NCBI GenBank assembly: GCA_008508345.1
Contig: QNGE01000745.1
Location: 11,763 to 75,762 of the forward strand
Direction: 5' to 3'
DNA length: 64,000 nucleotides
Origin: Paragonimus westermani
Taxonomy: Eukaryota; Platyhelminthes; Trematoda; Plagiorchiida; Troglotrematidae
Shown: one piece after another, positions 26,442 to 37,072 of the stretch
How positions within the stretch are numbered: the stretch's first letter is position 1
Layout of the letters: every line of letters starts with the position of its first letter
The notes under the pieces: model-generated
Database searches by the model: none
Seen by the model: only the letters and a program-made list of their open reading frames with translations
What the model was told of the DNA's origin: nothing
Made by a program: the position numbers and the translations under genes

Positions 26442-27265
26442 TTAGTGCCTCTCAGATATGATGCATTGCGGATAAAAAGGAACTGTAGTGACTCGCCAGT
26501 TCAAGGAATGATCGCAAAGTTCAGACGTCAGTTGGATGAGCATTCGATTGATTGCGTCGACATTGGCCGAGTCAGGGCAGCGGCCATGCTGATCGACCAT
26601 AAATCCCAAATGCTTCGTCGACTGCATTAGCATGTTAAATTTTTCAGCCCGAAGACGAAATCTAAATTCTCGAATCCGGTTGAGAATACGATAAAGTTTT
26701 TTGTACGAATCAATAGGATCACTGCCCATCCCAGTGAGGTCGTCGAGATGTGTTGCCTCTGCCATGACGTCAGCCAGTATCGTATCCATCATCTGTTGGA
26801 AGGTTGTGGACGGTGACTTTACTCCGAAAGGAAAACGGTAATACTGGAATCTTCCCCGATGAGTGTTGGCGGTCAGTAGTTCTCTGGAATCCTCGTAGAC
26901 ATCAACTTGCAGATAGGCTTCGGCCAGATCGAATTTGGTAAAGCATCTGTCACCAGTGGGTTTTGTGAACAAGTGTTCAGGGACTGAAATAGGATACTCA
27001 TGGTCCTCCAGCGCGGCATTTAGTCCTGTAGATAAATCCACGCACAATGCACAATGTCGTTTGTCTTCTTAACAATCACAGTACGAGCTGGCCAGGCAGA
27101 GTAAATGACTGACTGGATAACTCCGGATAACCTCAGATGATTGAAGATCCCCGTAGCATTTATGAAAAACAAAGTTTCAGCGAACAGACTATTCTCGATA
27201 AATTCTCCTCTTTGGCTGATAAAATTATGTAAAATTAAGTGACGAGTTGGAATGTTATTGATCAA
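26442..27265 (-). mobile_element. Gypsy-like pol: reverse transcriptase, frameshifted
   Basis: Two minus-strand frames overlap near 27020-27047. The upstream one ends VIYSAWPARTVIVKKTNDIV, the normal start of a gypsy RT. The downstream one begins CVDLSTGLNAALEDHEYPIS and includes FTKFDLAEAYLQVDV (block A Asp), FQYYRFPFGVKSPSTTFQQM (block B) and THLDDLTGMGSDP (block C, normally YLDD). A frameshift separates the two parts, and another break lies between here and RNase H (26212-26441). Protease, gag and a 5' LTR were not found above 27265, so the copy is 5'-incomplete. Confidence 0.85.
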
Positions 27266-27679
27266 GGATTATTTAAAGGACAATATGATTGGATAAATGA
27301 TCAACAATACTTCGCCGTGGTTAGAAGCGCAAACGAAGTCGGCCTTAGTTAGTCAGTGTTAATCAGGCTAGGACAGTGAGACGGGGGACAAATTGTTTCA
27401 TAGGTTGGGCGGCCGTGTTTGGCCAAGGAAACCCCAGGGTTTGAACGAACTGTTTATGCACACACACGGATGATGATCTGGAGTAGAGAAATGAAGCTGT
27501 TCCCCTAATGTTAAAGAGGCTCCGCTCGGATAAGCAGCACACGGGTCGGTAATCCACCAAGCTTGGAGTGTAGTGATTGATTCAAAATAGTACAGGTATA
27601 TGAGAGATGAATAACCAAAGACAAACTATCAATAACCGACTGACGAATCGGTAAGTGCTTATACACGTGATTAGTTAAT
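27266..27679. other. No recognisable gene
   Basis: The region directly upstream of the gypsy RT, where protease and gag would be expected. I cannot recognise either, nor an LTR. Confidence 0.45.
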
Positions 27680-28150
27680 TTGCTGTGTGGCTTATCTGAC
27701 GTGGGTTAGGCCGCGTGATTGTGTGGGCGTGTAAGCAAAAGATTTTCTGTCCGATCCCCATCCACGACCTAAAGGTTGACAATTGTAGGTAGGGTTCGTT
27801 TCCCGGACTGAGGCCGTTAGGTGAGATGATGAATAATGACGATCAGTGGCATGAATATTGTCGTTGTTTGGCAGGGTTGTCTCTGACCTAAATGTGATTG
27901 ATACTGCTGGCAGGGAAAACTTCACTTAGGTCTTACTCTCACTCATCGCTGGGTCTTTAATTCTCAAGATGCAGACACCTTGGTGTTAAATGCTTGAAAA
28001 TAGAGCTGCTATTTTTAGTAGTTCCGTCCCCTTTCTTTCTCCCCTGTTTCTTCTTTTTAGCAAGGGCTCAGTTTTTCCTGCATAATTTCATGCCAGTTAG
28101 AAATCAATGAGGACTCATGATTCGCTGTTGTCTACGATAATAATGATGAA
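27680..28150 (+). mobile_element. LINE 3' end (RTE-like family), diverged copy
   Basis: CAGTGGCATGAATATTGTCG, TTGTTTGGCAGGGTTGTC, CAGACACCTTGGTG, TTAGTAGTTCCGTCCCC and TTTCTTTCTCCCCTGTTTC match the order of blocks in the 36.3-36.6-kb copy. It ends in ATAATAATGATGA. No coding part remains intact. Confidence 0.7.
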
Positions 28151-28809
28151 CCGGAACAGTAACAACTACAATCTCATTTCAGTAGTCTACTGTCAGCGTT
28201 TGTTTGCTAGATTCATTTATGGGACCTGATGATGTAGGTGTTTGCACGGCTTCATGACTCGTAAGCGATGTTTGCGTCGCCACTTGTCACCCTGACGTGT
28301 CACTGCGATCTACTTGTTTTAGACCGTTTGAACACTTAGAAGGGATGTATTATTCTGATACACGTACAGTTAACTCACAATACTAATAGAGTTTGTTGTC
28401 AGACCGAACGCAGAACCATAACAGGAGTAGTTTACATTTCTCACTGTTTGGTTTGGGTTACCTTTTCCATCATACGACACCTCATGTCACATATGAGCTG
28501 AAGAGTGTAAGGCTACCTAAACAGAAACAACCGAGATGAGCCGAGCTCAAACGTACATGTTTGTGGTTGAAAGTTGGTATCGCCAACACTTCACCATTTG
28601 GAACCTTAAATACAAAGATTGCGAGTTCTGTGATTTAGTATAACCTCAAAACACGAAAAGGTTGAGTGAACTGAACACCCCTACCAATAAACTGATTGTT
28701 GACGACGAAAAGCTCGATCACAACTTTCACAGGACAACTAGTAACACCCAAAAGCTTCAATAAAACGTTTGCTTTTCATTGAATCTTTGACTTCACTCGA
28801 AGGCTCAGC
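28151..28809. other. No recognisable gene
   Basis: AT-rich spacer between two LINE fragments. The last 70 bases could belong to the LINE that starts near 28810. Confidence 0.4.
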
Positions 28810-29510
28810 TCTTTTCAAGGGACTTACCTGATTAGAGTCAAATAAAGCAGTCAGACCTGACGACCTGTCACCGATTGTTCTCAAGGAATGTGCAGAAATT
28901 TTATGCCAGTCACTGAGTGAATTATTCACTCAGTGTTTTAGACAGTGCAAGATTAACTGTTGGAGGACGGTACGCACAATGCCAATTCTTAAAAAAGACG
29001 CCGCTAAATCCCGTCCGATCTCCTGCACATCCACAACACTTGGAAGATCAAGTAAACATGATGGATTTCAGTCACTTTGTCTACCGCCGTTTACGCTCAA
29101 CCTTGGATAAACTCGCCCGTCTAGTTCATTCCATCTTGTCATCGCTTGATGGGAAATCACGAACCATTTGCATGTTTCTTCCACCACAGTGATGCCTTCA
29201 GAAACGCTGACAAAGTGATGCTATTTCAAATTGCCAACGAATTTGGAATTCAAACTTCAACCGTTGACTGTTTACGTGATTTCTTCAAGAACCGACGCCA
29301 GACATCCTCACCACTGGTCACTGATTGCGGTGTTCTGCAGGGTGCAATTCACTCCCCCCCTTTTTATTTTCACTTTATATTGGGGCAATGCCAGTAGACA
29401 ATCACACATTTGTAATAAAATATGTAAATGATATGGTGTTCCGTAACAAGTACTTAACTGGATTTTCTGCTCCCGCTCTGATGGACAGTTTACCTAAGCT
29501 AACAAGTTGA
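28810..29510 (+). mobile_element. CR1/jockey-like LINE reverse transcriptase fragment
   Basis: The plus strand carries, across frameshifts, LESNKAVRPDDLSPIVLKEC, SLSELFTQCF, WRTVRTMPILKKDAAKSRPI, then SDAFRNADKVMLFQIANEFG (block A region, normally SKAFD), FFKNRRQTSS, GVLQGAIHSP (normally GVPQGAILSP) and FVIKYVNDMVF (block C, normally YADD). This order is that of a jockey/CR1-type LINE RT and differs from the RTE-like family elsewhere in the window. The fragment lacks the endonuclease and 3' end and is not functional. Confidence 0.85.
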
Positions 29511-30450
29511 TCATGGCCCCATAGTTCGTTTCCTAACACATCCGCACGTATGAATATTGCGTTTTTGTTCATGAAGAGGAGCCACTATGAAATACTCTTT
29601 ACCGCTTGGTCCACTTTTTAAATAAATAATAAACGTTCACTTTAAATGTTTTCTGTTAGACACCTTTGAACAACAACACGACATGGTCACTTCAGATTAT
29701 CGATGTTTTCATCTAAGTCCAGAGGCTTTCATTCTATGTCCGGCGCTAAGCTTCTCTCTCCATTCCCCACTATTTGGTTAGTCATTTTATTAAGGTTTAC
29801 ATGCTCCTCCACAAATTATATTGTTCAACTGTTGTCTTCCCTGGTTTTCATCAAGGCACTTTTCACTTTTCTCCAGATCCTTGAGGCATCTCTTCCGTTG
29901 CCGTGGTTGCCCCCTAAACAATTCGCTGAATCTCTCTGTTCCTCAACATTTCTAAATGTTCGAACACTTTTCATCAAAAAAGCTTGTCGGACGCAAACCA
30001 ACCCTTGTATTCGTATTTCTTTATAGGTGTTCGCACATTCTCCACTAGCTCTTTGTATAAATACTTATCTGTAATCACTCGGTTCTACTATTCTTCCGTT
30101 CTTCCCTATTCAACTCACTTTCCACACAAAACGAACATTCACTTTCTGGACTAAACCTCCAAACTGAATCGACAGATATTTTTCACAGGTGATCCTAGCT
30201 ACGACCACTTTTTTTTAGTTTGTCCGTAAGTTTCACAATTGCCCTTATAATCTTGTGATCTACGCAAAATTATTTAACTGTCCCGCATTTGTTGAATGTG
30301 TGAATGAGTGAAGAAAAAGGCTGAAAACTGACAACTAGAGAGTGCTTAAAGGATTTTATTGACATGACATGAAATTTTCAATTCTCATTGAATCGAATTA
30401 CTTATGTTACAGAAATTTCCTGAAACTGACTGCAGCAACAATCTGTCAAT
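29511..30450. other. Upstream region of DRC7
   Basis: No coding signal is recognised. A plausible splice acceptor (TTACTTATGTTACAG, AG at 30411-30412) lies 38 bases before the DRC7 ATG. The 5' UTR may therefore be spliced, or the site may accept a trans-spliced leader as in many flatworm mRNAs. Neither is shown by the sequence. No promoter motif is evident. Confidence 0.4.
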
Positions 30451-32712
30451 ATGACTTCTTCTCCAGTAAGCCCTTCAGATTCTGAGAGATCTCAATCCGA
30501 ACAATCAAATCAGGAAAAGGAGTCGGAACTCGAACAAGAAGCCACAGCGTCCATAACCGCAGATGACTCCTCTCAGATCGGTTCACAAGTGAAGCCGGAT
30601 AAATCGTGTCCGGATATAGAATCTAACAAATCGGACAATATAAGTCCGGAATTGAAAGAACTAAATCCAATATATTTGCCAAAAGAATATGAAATGCTGC
30701 CAGAACAATTCGATCCAACCGAGTTTCCAGAGAGTTACAAACAAAACACTGTAAAAGAGGCACGATTATTGGATTATTGCGAGAATTTTCGTCGCCAGTA
30801 CACCAACCTTTGTCCAGACCGAACCAGACTATTGCTTATACCTGAGAATGAATGTGGATCGGAAAAGTTCGTATGCACTACTTTAAATCCTACTCAGCTA
30901 TCCTACCCTGAATTGTACACGTGGGATGGAGCAGCCAGCTTAGTCGCTGATTTCTTGGAATTTGTCCCCCTCGTACCATCCACGGAATTGCCCAAGCGAC
31001 TGCTCAGTCCCGCCACGACGGTCAAAATTCAAAAGGGTACTTGTTTTGAATACGCAACTTTGCTGTGCTCCCTGTTGCTAGGTGTCGGTTACGATGCCTA
31101 TGTTGTAAGCGGGTATGCAACACGAGAATGCTGCTACATGGACCAAACCAGACTGATTTCTCCCTATGTGAAATGTGAGGAGAAGAGAGTAAGTTCCGAA
31201 GAAGAGACAGATTCGAAGAAATACTTGATCCGACCACCCAGAGATCTTACCTCTCAGTTCGAACAAGCCTGTCTGGCAAAAGAGTTACAGGCCGAAGCCG
31301 AACGTGCCAGACTAGAGAAGGAACAAGCCGAATTAGAGGAAGAGGAGGCCTGTAAACCACCACGTGACCCACTCTACGGATTACGTGTACATGCATGGGT
31401 TCTGGTGTTAGCCGGAAAGCGAGAAGTGCCAGAAGCTTTCTTTATAGAACCGTTAACTGGGATTGCCCACCCACTGGACACCCCTCTGTATTTGGGTATA
31501 GAGAGTGTCTGGAATGCAAACAATTATTGGGTGAACATGCAGGACTGTTCAACTGGTATTGCACACATGGATTACAATTTGGACAATGGTTTGCACTGGG
31601 AATATTTATTGCCCAGCGGTAGTATACGTGCAAAATCAGGTACAGTAGATTTAGAGTTCGGTCGAAGCCAGCTTACTGACACTTCGGACTGGGCTCGTGA
31701 AGCTTTGCAAGTTCAGTCCACATTAAATTTCGAACTTATAAGTCATGACAGCACTCAGAGCAGCCATATCGTTATGCCGACTACCATAAGCACACAGCAT
31801 CATCCTGCTCTGCAGAATCCAAGTGGAACCGGTTACCAAGTCTCTGATTATGGTGATGCACTGAAAACCAAGGGAACGGCGAGAAAGCAAGTCGCCAGTT
31901 TGGAAGACAAACTTCTCCTGATGGATCTACCACCCTCGTGGACTTTGCCAATTCGCATCGATCAAGAAGCTTACGAATTTCGCTATCCTAAAGGCCATAA
32001 AACCACTTTGTACAGGCGCTGCAAAGTGGAAGTGTTTGCTCCGTTTTCTGCTCCAGATGGGGTGGTTTTTCGCCTGACCAACTACATAGACCGAGAATGG
32101 AAACACCCGATTGATGTGCTGGAAAAGTTTAAACAAAGAGCAGACAAATTAATCCAACGTTATACTGTGATAAAGACTAGTCGGACGACTGAAACTTTTG
32201 ATCACGGTCGACACACAAGCCATTTAGCAGAACACTGTTTCGTTCGGCAACAGCATGGACCTCAAGCCTACCGGTCGATGACATTTTATTTTAATGCGCG
32301 GATTGATGGTTTAAAAAAGAGGGAGCAAACACCGACCACAATGAAAGAACATTTTGTCGGAAGAGCTGACCATCTTTATTATCGTGAGGTTTTATTTGGT
32401 GCAAAAGTAACGAAGTTTGGACCCGCTCAGATGGCCAAGGAGTCTGATGGCAGTGCACTGGTTTGTGTTACAACCAGCAGTCAGTTGGCGATCGATAAAA
32501 TCACCGAGCGATTCTCGCGTGATCCCACGGTGGAGGCAGATGACGATGTGGCTGAGCGAATATTCCACATTGTGGAAGATCGTATTCTACTTACCTATCA
32601 TATTGGGCAGGATCGAATCGCGCCGTGCACGAGAGAGTTTATCAAACCGCCACCCAGTGACGATCGACGAAATACAATTCAACTGCATTCAGATACGCAC
32701 ACCTCATTTCAG
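30451..32712 (+). CDS. DRC7: Dynein regulatory complex subunit 7, coding exon 1 (residues 1-754)
   Basis: DRC7 (CCDC135) is a subunit of the nexin-dynein regulatory complex that links outer doublets and controls dynein activity in cilia and flagella. The exon is open from the ATG at 30451. Residues 1-60 are acidic and Ser/Glu-rich, then the conserved part begins (YLPKEYEMLPEQFDPTEFPE). Residues about 191-340 form the transglutaminase-like region: GTCFEYATLL with Cys198, then LRVHAWVLV with His314 and FIEPLTG. A Glu-rich helix lies around residues 270-310. The exon ends after codon 754 at TTTCAG followed by GTCAGT, a strong phase-0 donor. Reading through the donor adds 62 codons to a stop at 32901 that do not look like DRC7. 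Exon 2 at 42738 completes the protein, about 970 residues against roughly 870 in vertebrates. Confidence 0.93.
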
Positions 32713-34469
32713 GTCAGTTTTTCTACATTTTCCAGAGGTCACCTTCGTTCTATAAATGCTGAGTACCTAACCCCCAGCACTACCAGACTGGCTTCCCCCT
32801 TTTTTGGATGTAAGTCTGTAGGGGAACATTCTGACTGGGTAATATTAGTGCAGAGTAAGAATCAACAAGTAACTTTGACAAATCGACAGCCAGACAAGTG
32901 AGACCAGTCAGCACACATGAGATAACGGCCCAAAGGTGGACACAGAGTAGGTTACAAACAGTGCCAAAAATGGGCCGAATGTTAAGCTGTTCTCCAATAT
33001 GGTGTCATTAATTCATACTTCAAGGTCGCAGACTTTAAGTCCATAAGTTTTTCAACGGAGGCTCATTGTTATGACCTTTGGAACATTTCCCACAATTGTT
33101 TAGCTCGATAAATGCCTTTGTGGTGATGTTCATGTTGAATGTGGTTGTTTTTCCCGACATACTTTATGTATTACTTCAACTACCCTCCATTTTTCGCAAC
33201 TTTATTTTATTTCACGATAAGTTAGTGATTTCATAAGTTTTTACCTGGTAGCGTCAAATCAAGGGCTCATGCACTGCTGTTTATGTATTAACCGGAACAC
33301 AACATTAGCTAGACGGTTCATACATGTAAAGAAAACAGCTGTAGAGAAGGCAAACTGAAGGGTTACAATGCGACTAACATACACCTTGCAGACACACTGA
33401 GGCAGTTTGTATAATAGTCGGGACAGAAAGTAAAGCTAGGGGAGTATACCGCGAACAGATCGTCGACAGAAAATAAACATACACACAGATAGGTATACAC
33501 GTGTTGCAATCTGTGCGAGTGTATTAGGGAGAAAACAGGAAGAAGGGTGGCGACCGTTTGATGAACACGTTTATGCTGATCAATTAGAGTTTCGAACTTC
33601 TCAGACGAATCAGCTTTGACTACAGATTTAGACAGTGAGCATCAGACGGTACGTACACCACATGAGAAAGACCTCTACTTACACGATAGTCAGCGCAGTA
33701 AAAACTGGGTTTTTATAGAAACACCTCATAAAATTTCGTTCTCAGCTAATGGAAGGGTAAGCAGTAGTAGATGTTTAGGTGTGTATTTTTGTGTGTTTAG
33801 GTTAGGTTTTATCTTTCACATAATAATTTTCCGTATTTCGAGTGTCTTAAGGATTTTTAAAAAGAATCATTGGTACGTTAGTCAATCGGCTTTCGTCTGG
33901 GTGGTCATCCGTATACGGTACGAAATATGTACACACGTGAAATAGACTGCGTTTGTCAGGCCCAACGGTAGCCACAGGTACAACTCAATGCTGAAAATGA
34001 TAACGATGAACCTGAGAACCGAACTATATTAGAGTAGAAATACTTGTTGAGGATGTGCTGAACAATCACTCCAGTCAGCCGCCGATGTACCTCACCTAAA
34101 GTGAGTCAGGCCCAAAACGTCAGAAGCATCTACTCTGTTTACAACTTGCTTCGTCTGTATACTTTCGATTGCGCTTGTATTAAAACTTTTTATAGTAGAT
34201 TTAGCCTTCGTCCAACTGACACAACATTTCAAGTTCAAATTTAATATTTGTTTTTCAGGCATGACGACTAAATTTGGTATCCTCACTCACACGACCAAAT
34301 ATTTAATCTTTAGACAGCTTCACAATCCTTCTTTGTAATCTACTGGCTTCTGTTTTTATGTTCCACAACAGTAACCCAGTAAGGTGGACTGGGCGACTCA
34401 CACATATATTCATTTCAGCCCGTTACTAGTGTTATTGATTGTTCCGTCCAGGAAGCCATTTCGATAATC

Positions 34470-34782
34470 ACGTTGTGCCCAGAAAGTTTACTTTCATACA
34501 CTCATTCGGCAGTAGTAACTCACACTGAAGGACACCCCAGCACAAGGAATCGGTGTGTAGTTCGAAAAAATTCGTCGCATGCGATACAGACCGTCTTAGG
34601 GATAAGGACGTATAATCGTGGCCTGAATTAACCGAATGCGTCAGACTTAAACGCATATGGAACATTCAAAAATGAGTTGATTGTTTATCTAACTTGGCAG
34701 CTTACTCCTGAAAATGTGACTGTGTGACGGTTAATTGGGTGGATTCACCAGGAGGCTGCCAGTCATTGTATGATGATGATCA
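34470..34782 (+). mobile_element. CR1/jockey-like LINE 3' end, decayed
   Basis: The frame near 34625-34690 reads PNASDLNAYGTFKNELIVYL, which fits the C-terminal block (A-S-x-x-x-FK-x-x-LD-x-YL) of CR1/jockey-type LINEs. The repeat closes with GGCTGCCAGTCATTGTATGA and a short ATGATGATG tail. Upstream limits are uncertain. Confidence 0.5.
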
Positions 34783-35639
34783 GGCAGACGATTCGAAATT
34801 TTAGGGGAAACTTAATGTCGTGATCAAAATGGTCAAAAGCCATGGATGCAACTTATACTCATGTCCTAATTTTGATGATTATTCAAGGCCATATACACTC
34901 CAAATGGGTGCAACAGCATAATACCAAGAAGTCCTCATATTTATCATATGGTTGTTTTTGGTCGGTAGTGACAAGTGTGTAGTCGAACTGGAAGATCCTA
35001 TTCTCTTGCACTGGTCAATTACAACAATCAGAATATGAGTTCGATTGGGCGCAGACTTAAAAGTCATTCTTACTTGACACTAGTAAGCCGTTATAGTTGT
35101 GGAAAGGTGGGCATACATCTACAGAAAAATAGTTATGGTTTAGAAGTGAGTCTGTCGATGGTCAACAAAAATTGCACACATGCTACGGGCTAAATAATGC
35201 GGGTCCAATTCCGAATAAACAACAGAAACGGTGACGAACATGACACTGTCATTGTTCGTTTACTCTGGCGTGACTTTACGAACGTGAATGTCGAATAAAT
35301 TAGCAGTCTTTTGGCACTTTGTTCACTCTGTACCCAAGTCGCTCTTTATGTGAGGGATTTCATGGATATAGGTGGGTTTGGAACCGCAACAACTTCATGC
35401 TGTGATTCAAAGCTCTATAAGCACTGCTTTTAATGAGAGCCACTCAGTTGTGGTTTATCACTTCCGATGAGCCAGAAATTGCAATCAAGACGATGTGATG
35501 CAGTTGAATAAGAAATTCGGACCTCTTAATAACATTGCAACCTGCAAACGGAAAGTATTTGTTCACGCAGGTGTAATAATGAGAACACTCTTCAAGTTAC
35601 CAGATTGAAGCTAAGTTAAGTTAATACGCCATTCAACCT

Positions 35640-35850
35640 TGAAGTCTCGTGGTGAATGCTGGGTACTTGCATATCAGCTACCTCTATGCGGCTGTGCCTT
35701 GTCATTGAAGAAGGACCAGCATCCGACAGTAGAGCACGATAATTCCCAGAACTATTGGCGACATACTCCGGAGTCCGAACGAAAGAGCTTATCAAACGCA
35801 CAAGCCTCCTAACCGAGGGGGATAGGCGAACGGGTACCGCGCATCGCTAG
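35640..35850 (-). repeat. Short dispersed repeat, possibly tRNA-derived SINE (copy 1)
   Basis: The minus strand here (CTCGGTTAGGAGGCTTGTGC, then GATAAGCTCTTTCGTTCGGA, then CTCCGG) matches the plus strand at about 40990-41065 over about 75 bases, with roughly 80% agreement by eye. TCGTTCGGACTCCGG resembles a pol III B box, so a SINE is possible. No clear A box was found. Confidence 0.35.
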
Positions 35851-35925
35851 AGAAACAGACAGACAGGTTGACTGCGCGTAGAATGTGAGTGCAAAGCCGC
35901 TCGCCCCCATGCTGCATGATTAGGC

Positions 35926-36604
35926 CGGCGTGGACATCCTACCTGGTGAAAGACTGACTGATCTCGATTATGCTGACGACAAGATGTTGCTGTTTGACAA
36001 CTTTCAAGCTGCACAAACGATGCTAGACGCTATTTCGCATTCTGCTAAATACTTCGGGATACGCTTTGCAGCCTCAAAATNATTGAGGATGCCAGCTAAT
36101 CGTCTTCCACACCGAGCACTATTCGCTGACACTGCGACCGACTGGTGTAAGGTGCGAGGTGGTCAGATACCTGGTATTGGGAAATGAAATCGTTCACGAA
36201 GGGGTTGGCCACTGTAGATCGAGTTTGTCTCCTGGGCTGGGGTCCTCGCGACTCACAGAGTCGGTGGTTTAGATTGCGGCTACTCGATCTCAGTGGCGTG
36301 AATGTTGTCGTTGTTTGGCCGAGTTGTCAGTGAAGTGAGTGCATTCAATGACGCGGGGCAGTGAAAGCTGTAAGGAAGCTGTCTCGCTGATGACGCCTTA
36401 CTCTTACTTGCATCTCGGTTGTTTGTTTGCAAGGTGTAGGCACCTTGATGCTGAATGTTTGAATATGGACGTAGTTCTTTTCAATAGTTAGGTTCCTTCC
36501 AGTCCCCTTCTTTCTTTCTTCCCTCTTTCTATATAGGGTTTGCTTTTTCTTCATGGTTGTGTGGCAGTTAAGCATTAGTGTGAACCACGGATGTATTGCT
36601 GTCT

Positions 36605-36643
<39 letters not shown>
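35926..36643 (+). mobile_element. RTE-like LINE copy: RT block C joined to C-terminus and 3' UTR, with an N at the junction
   Basis: The first part (GVDILPGERLTDLDYADDKM, FAASK) matches the RT block C of the 1-821 element, here with intact YADD. The frame then jumps to LRMPANRLPHRALFADTATD and WCKVRGGQIPG, the usual LINE C-terminus. The 3' UTR follows (GTGTAGGCACCTTGATGCTG, GGGTTTGCTTTTTCTTCATG) and ends in 13 ATG units, typical of RTE 3' tails. The single ambiguous base N at 36081 sits exactly where the two parts join, so the missing piece may be an assembly artefact rather than a genomic deletion. Confidence 0.85.
36605..36643 (+). repeat. (ATG)13 microsatellite tail
   Basis: Thirteen perfect ATG units at the 3' end of the LINE copy. 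Short versions of the same tail end the copies near 22440 and 28140. Confidence 0.9.
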
Positions 36644-36644
<1 letters not shown>

Positions 36645-37072
36645 GCGGACGGGCGTAACAGCGCTGTGACCACGTCTTGACTGTCAATGGGGTGGAAGCG
36701 CATTACCAACACAGTCGCGCGGCCTCACCATCCCGATGTTTTGGCCATTGTGGCCCACGATCAATAACACCGTGTTGCTCACACACGTCTCTGTAACAGT
36801 TTCGACGCTTGAAAGACAATGTTGGGCTTGGGGCTAGCACATACTGTTAATCGTGAATCGATCATCTAAAACACGATATTTCCCCCAATGAACTGCTATC
36901 GTGACAATTTTTTCACCGTACATTCATGGACGAAACAGAATTAGAGATCACTCAGAGATCGAGGTATAACTGTACAGACAGTACGTGTAAATGACTCATG
37001 ATGGTTCGAAGTCGACACTTTCAGTTCGCGGGAGATTCGTCGATTTCGTTGGCTCTGGGGTGACCAATTCGA

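Noticed and set aside
33609..33652. Possible small middle exon of DRC7 between CTTCTCAG and GTACGT
   Set aside because: It is 44 bases long, not a multiple of three, and both DRC7 junctions are phase 0. In that phase it meets a stop at once, and the protein reads well without it.
36605..36643. CRISPR-like or satellite array
   Set aside because: It is a simple ATG microsatellite forming the tail of a LINE, with no spacers.
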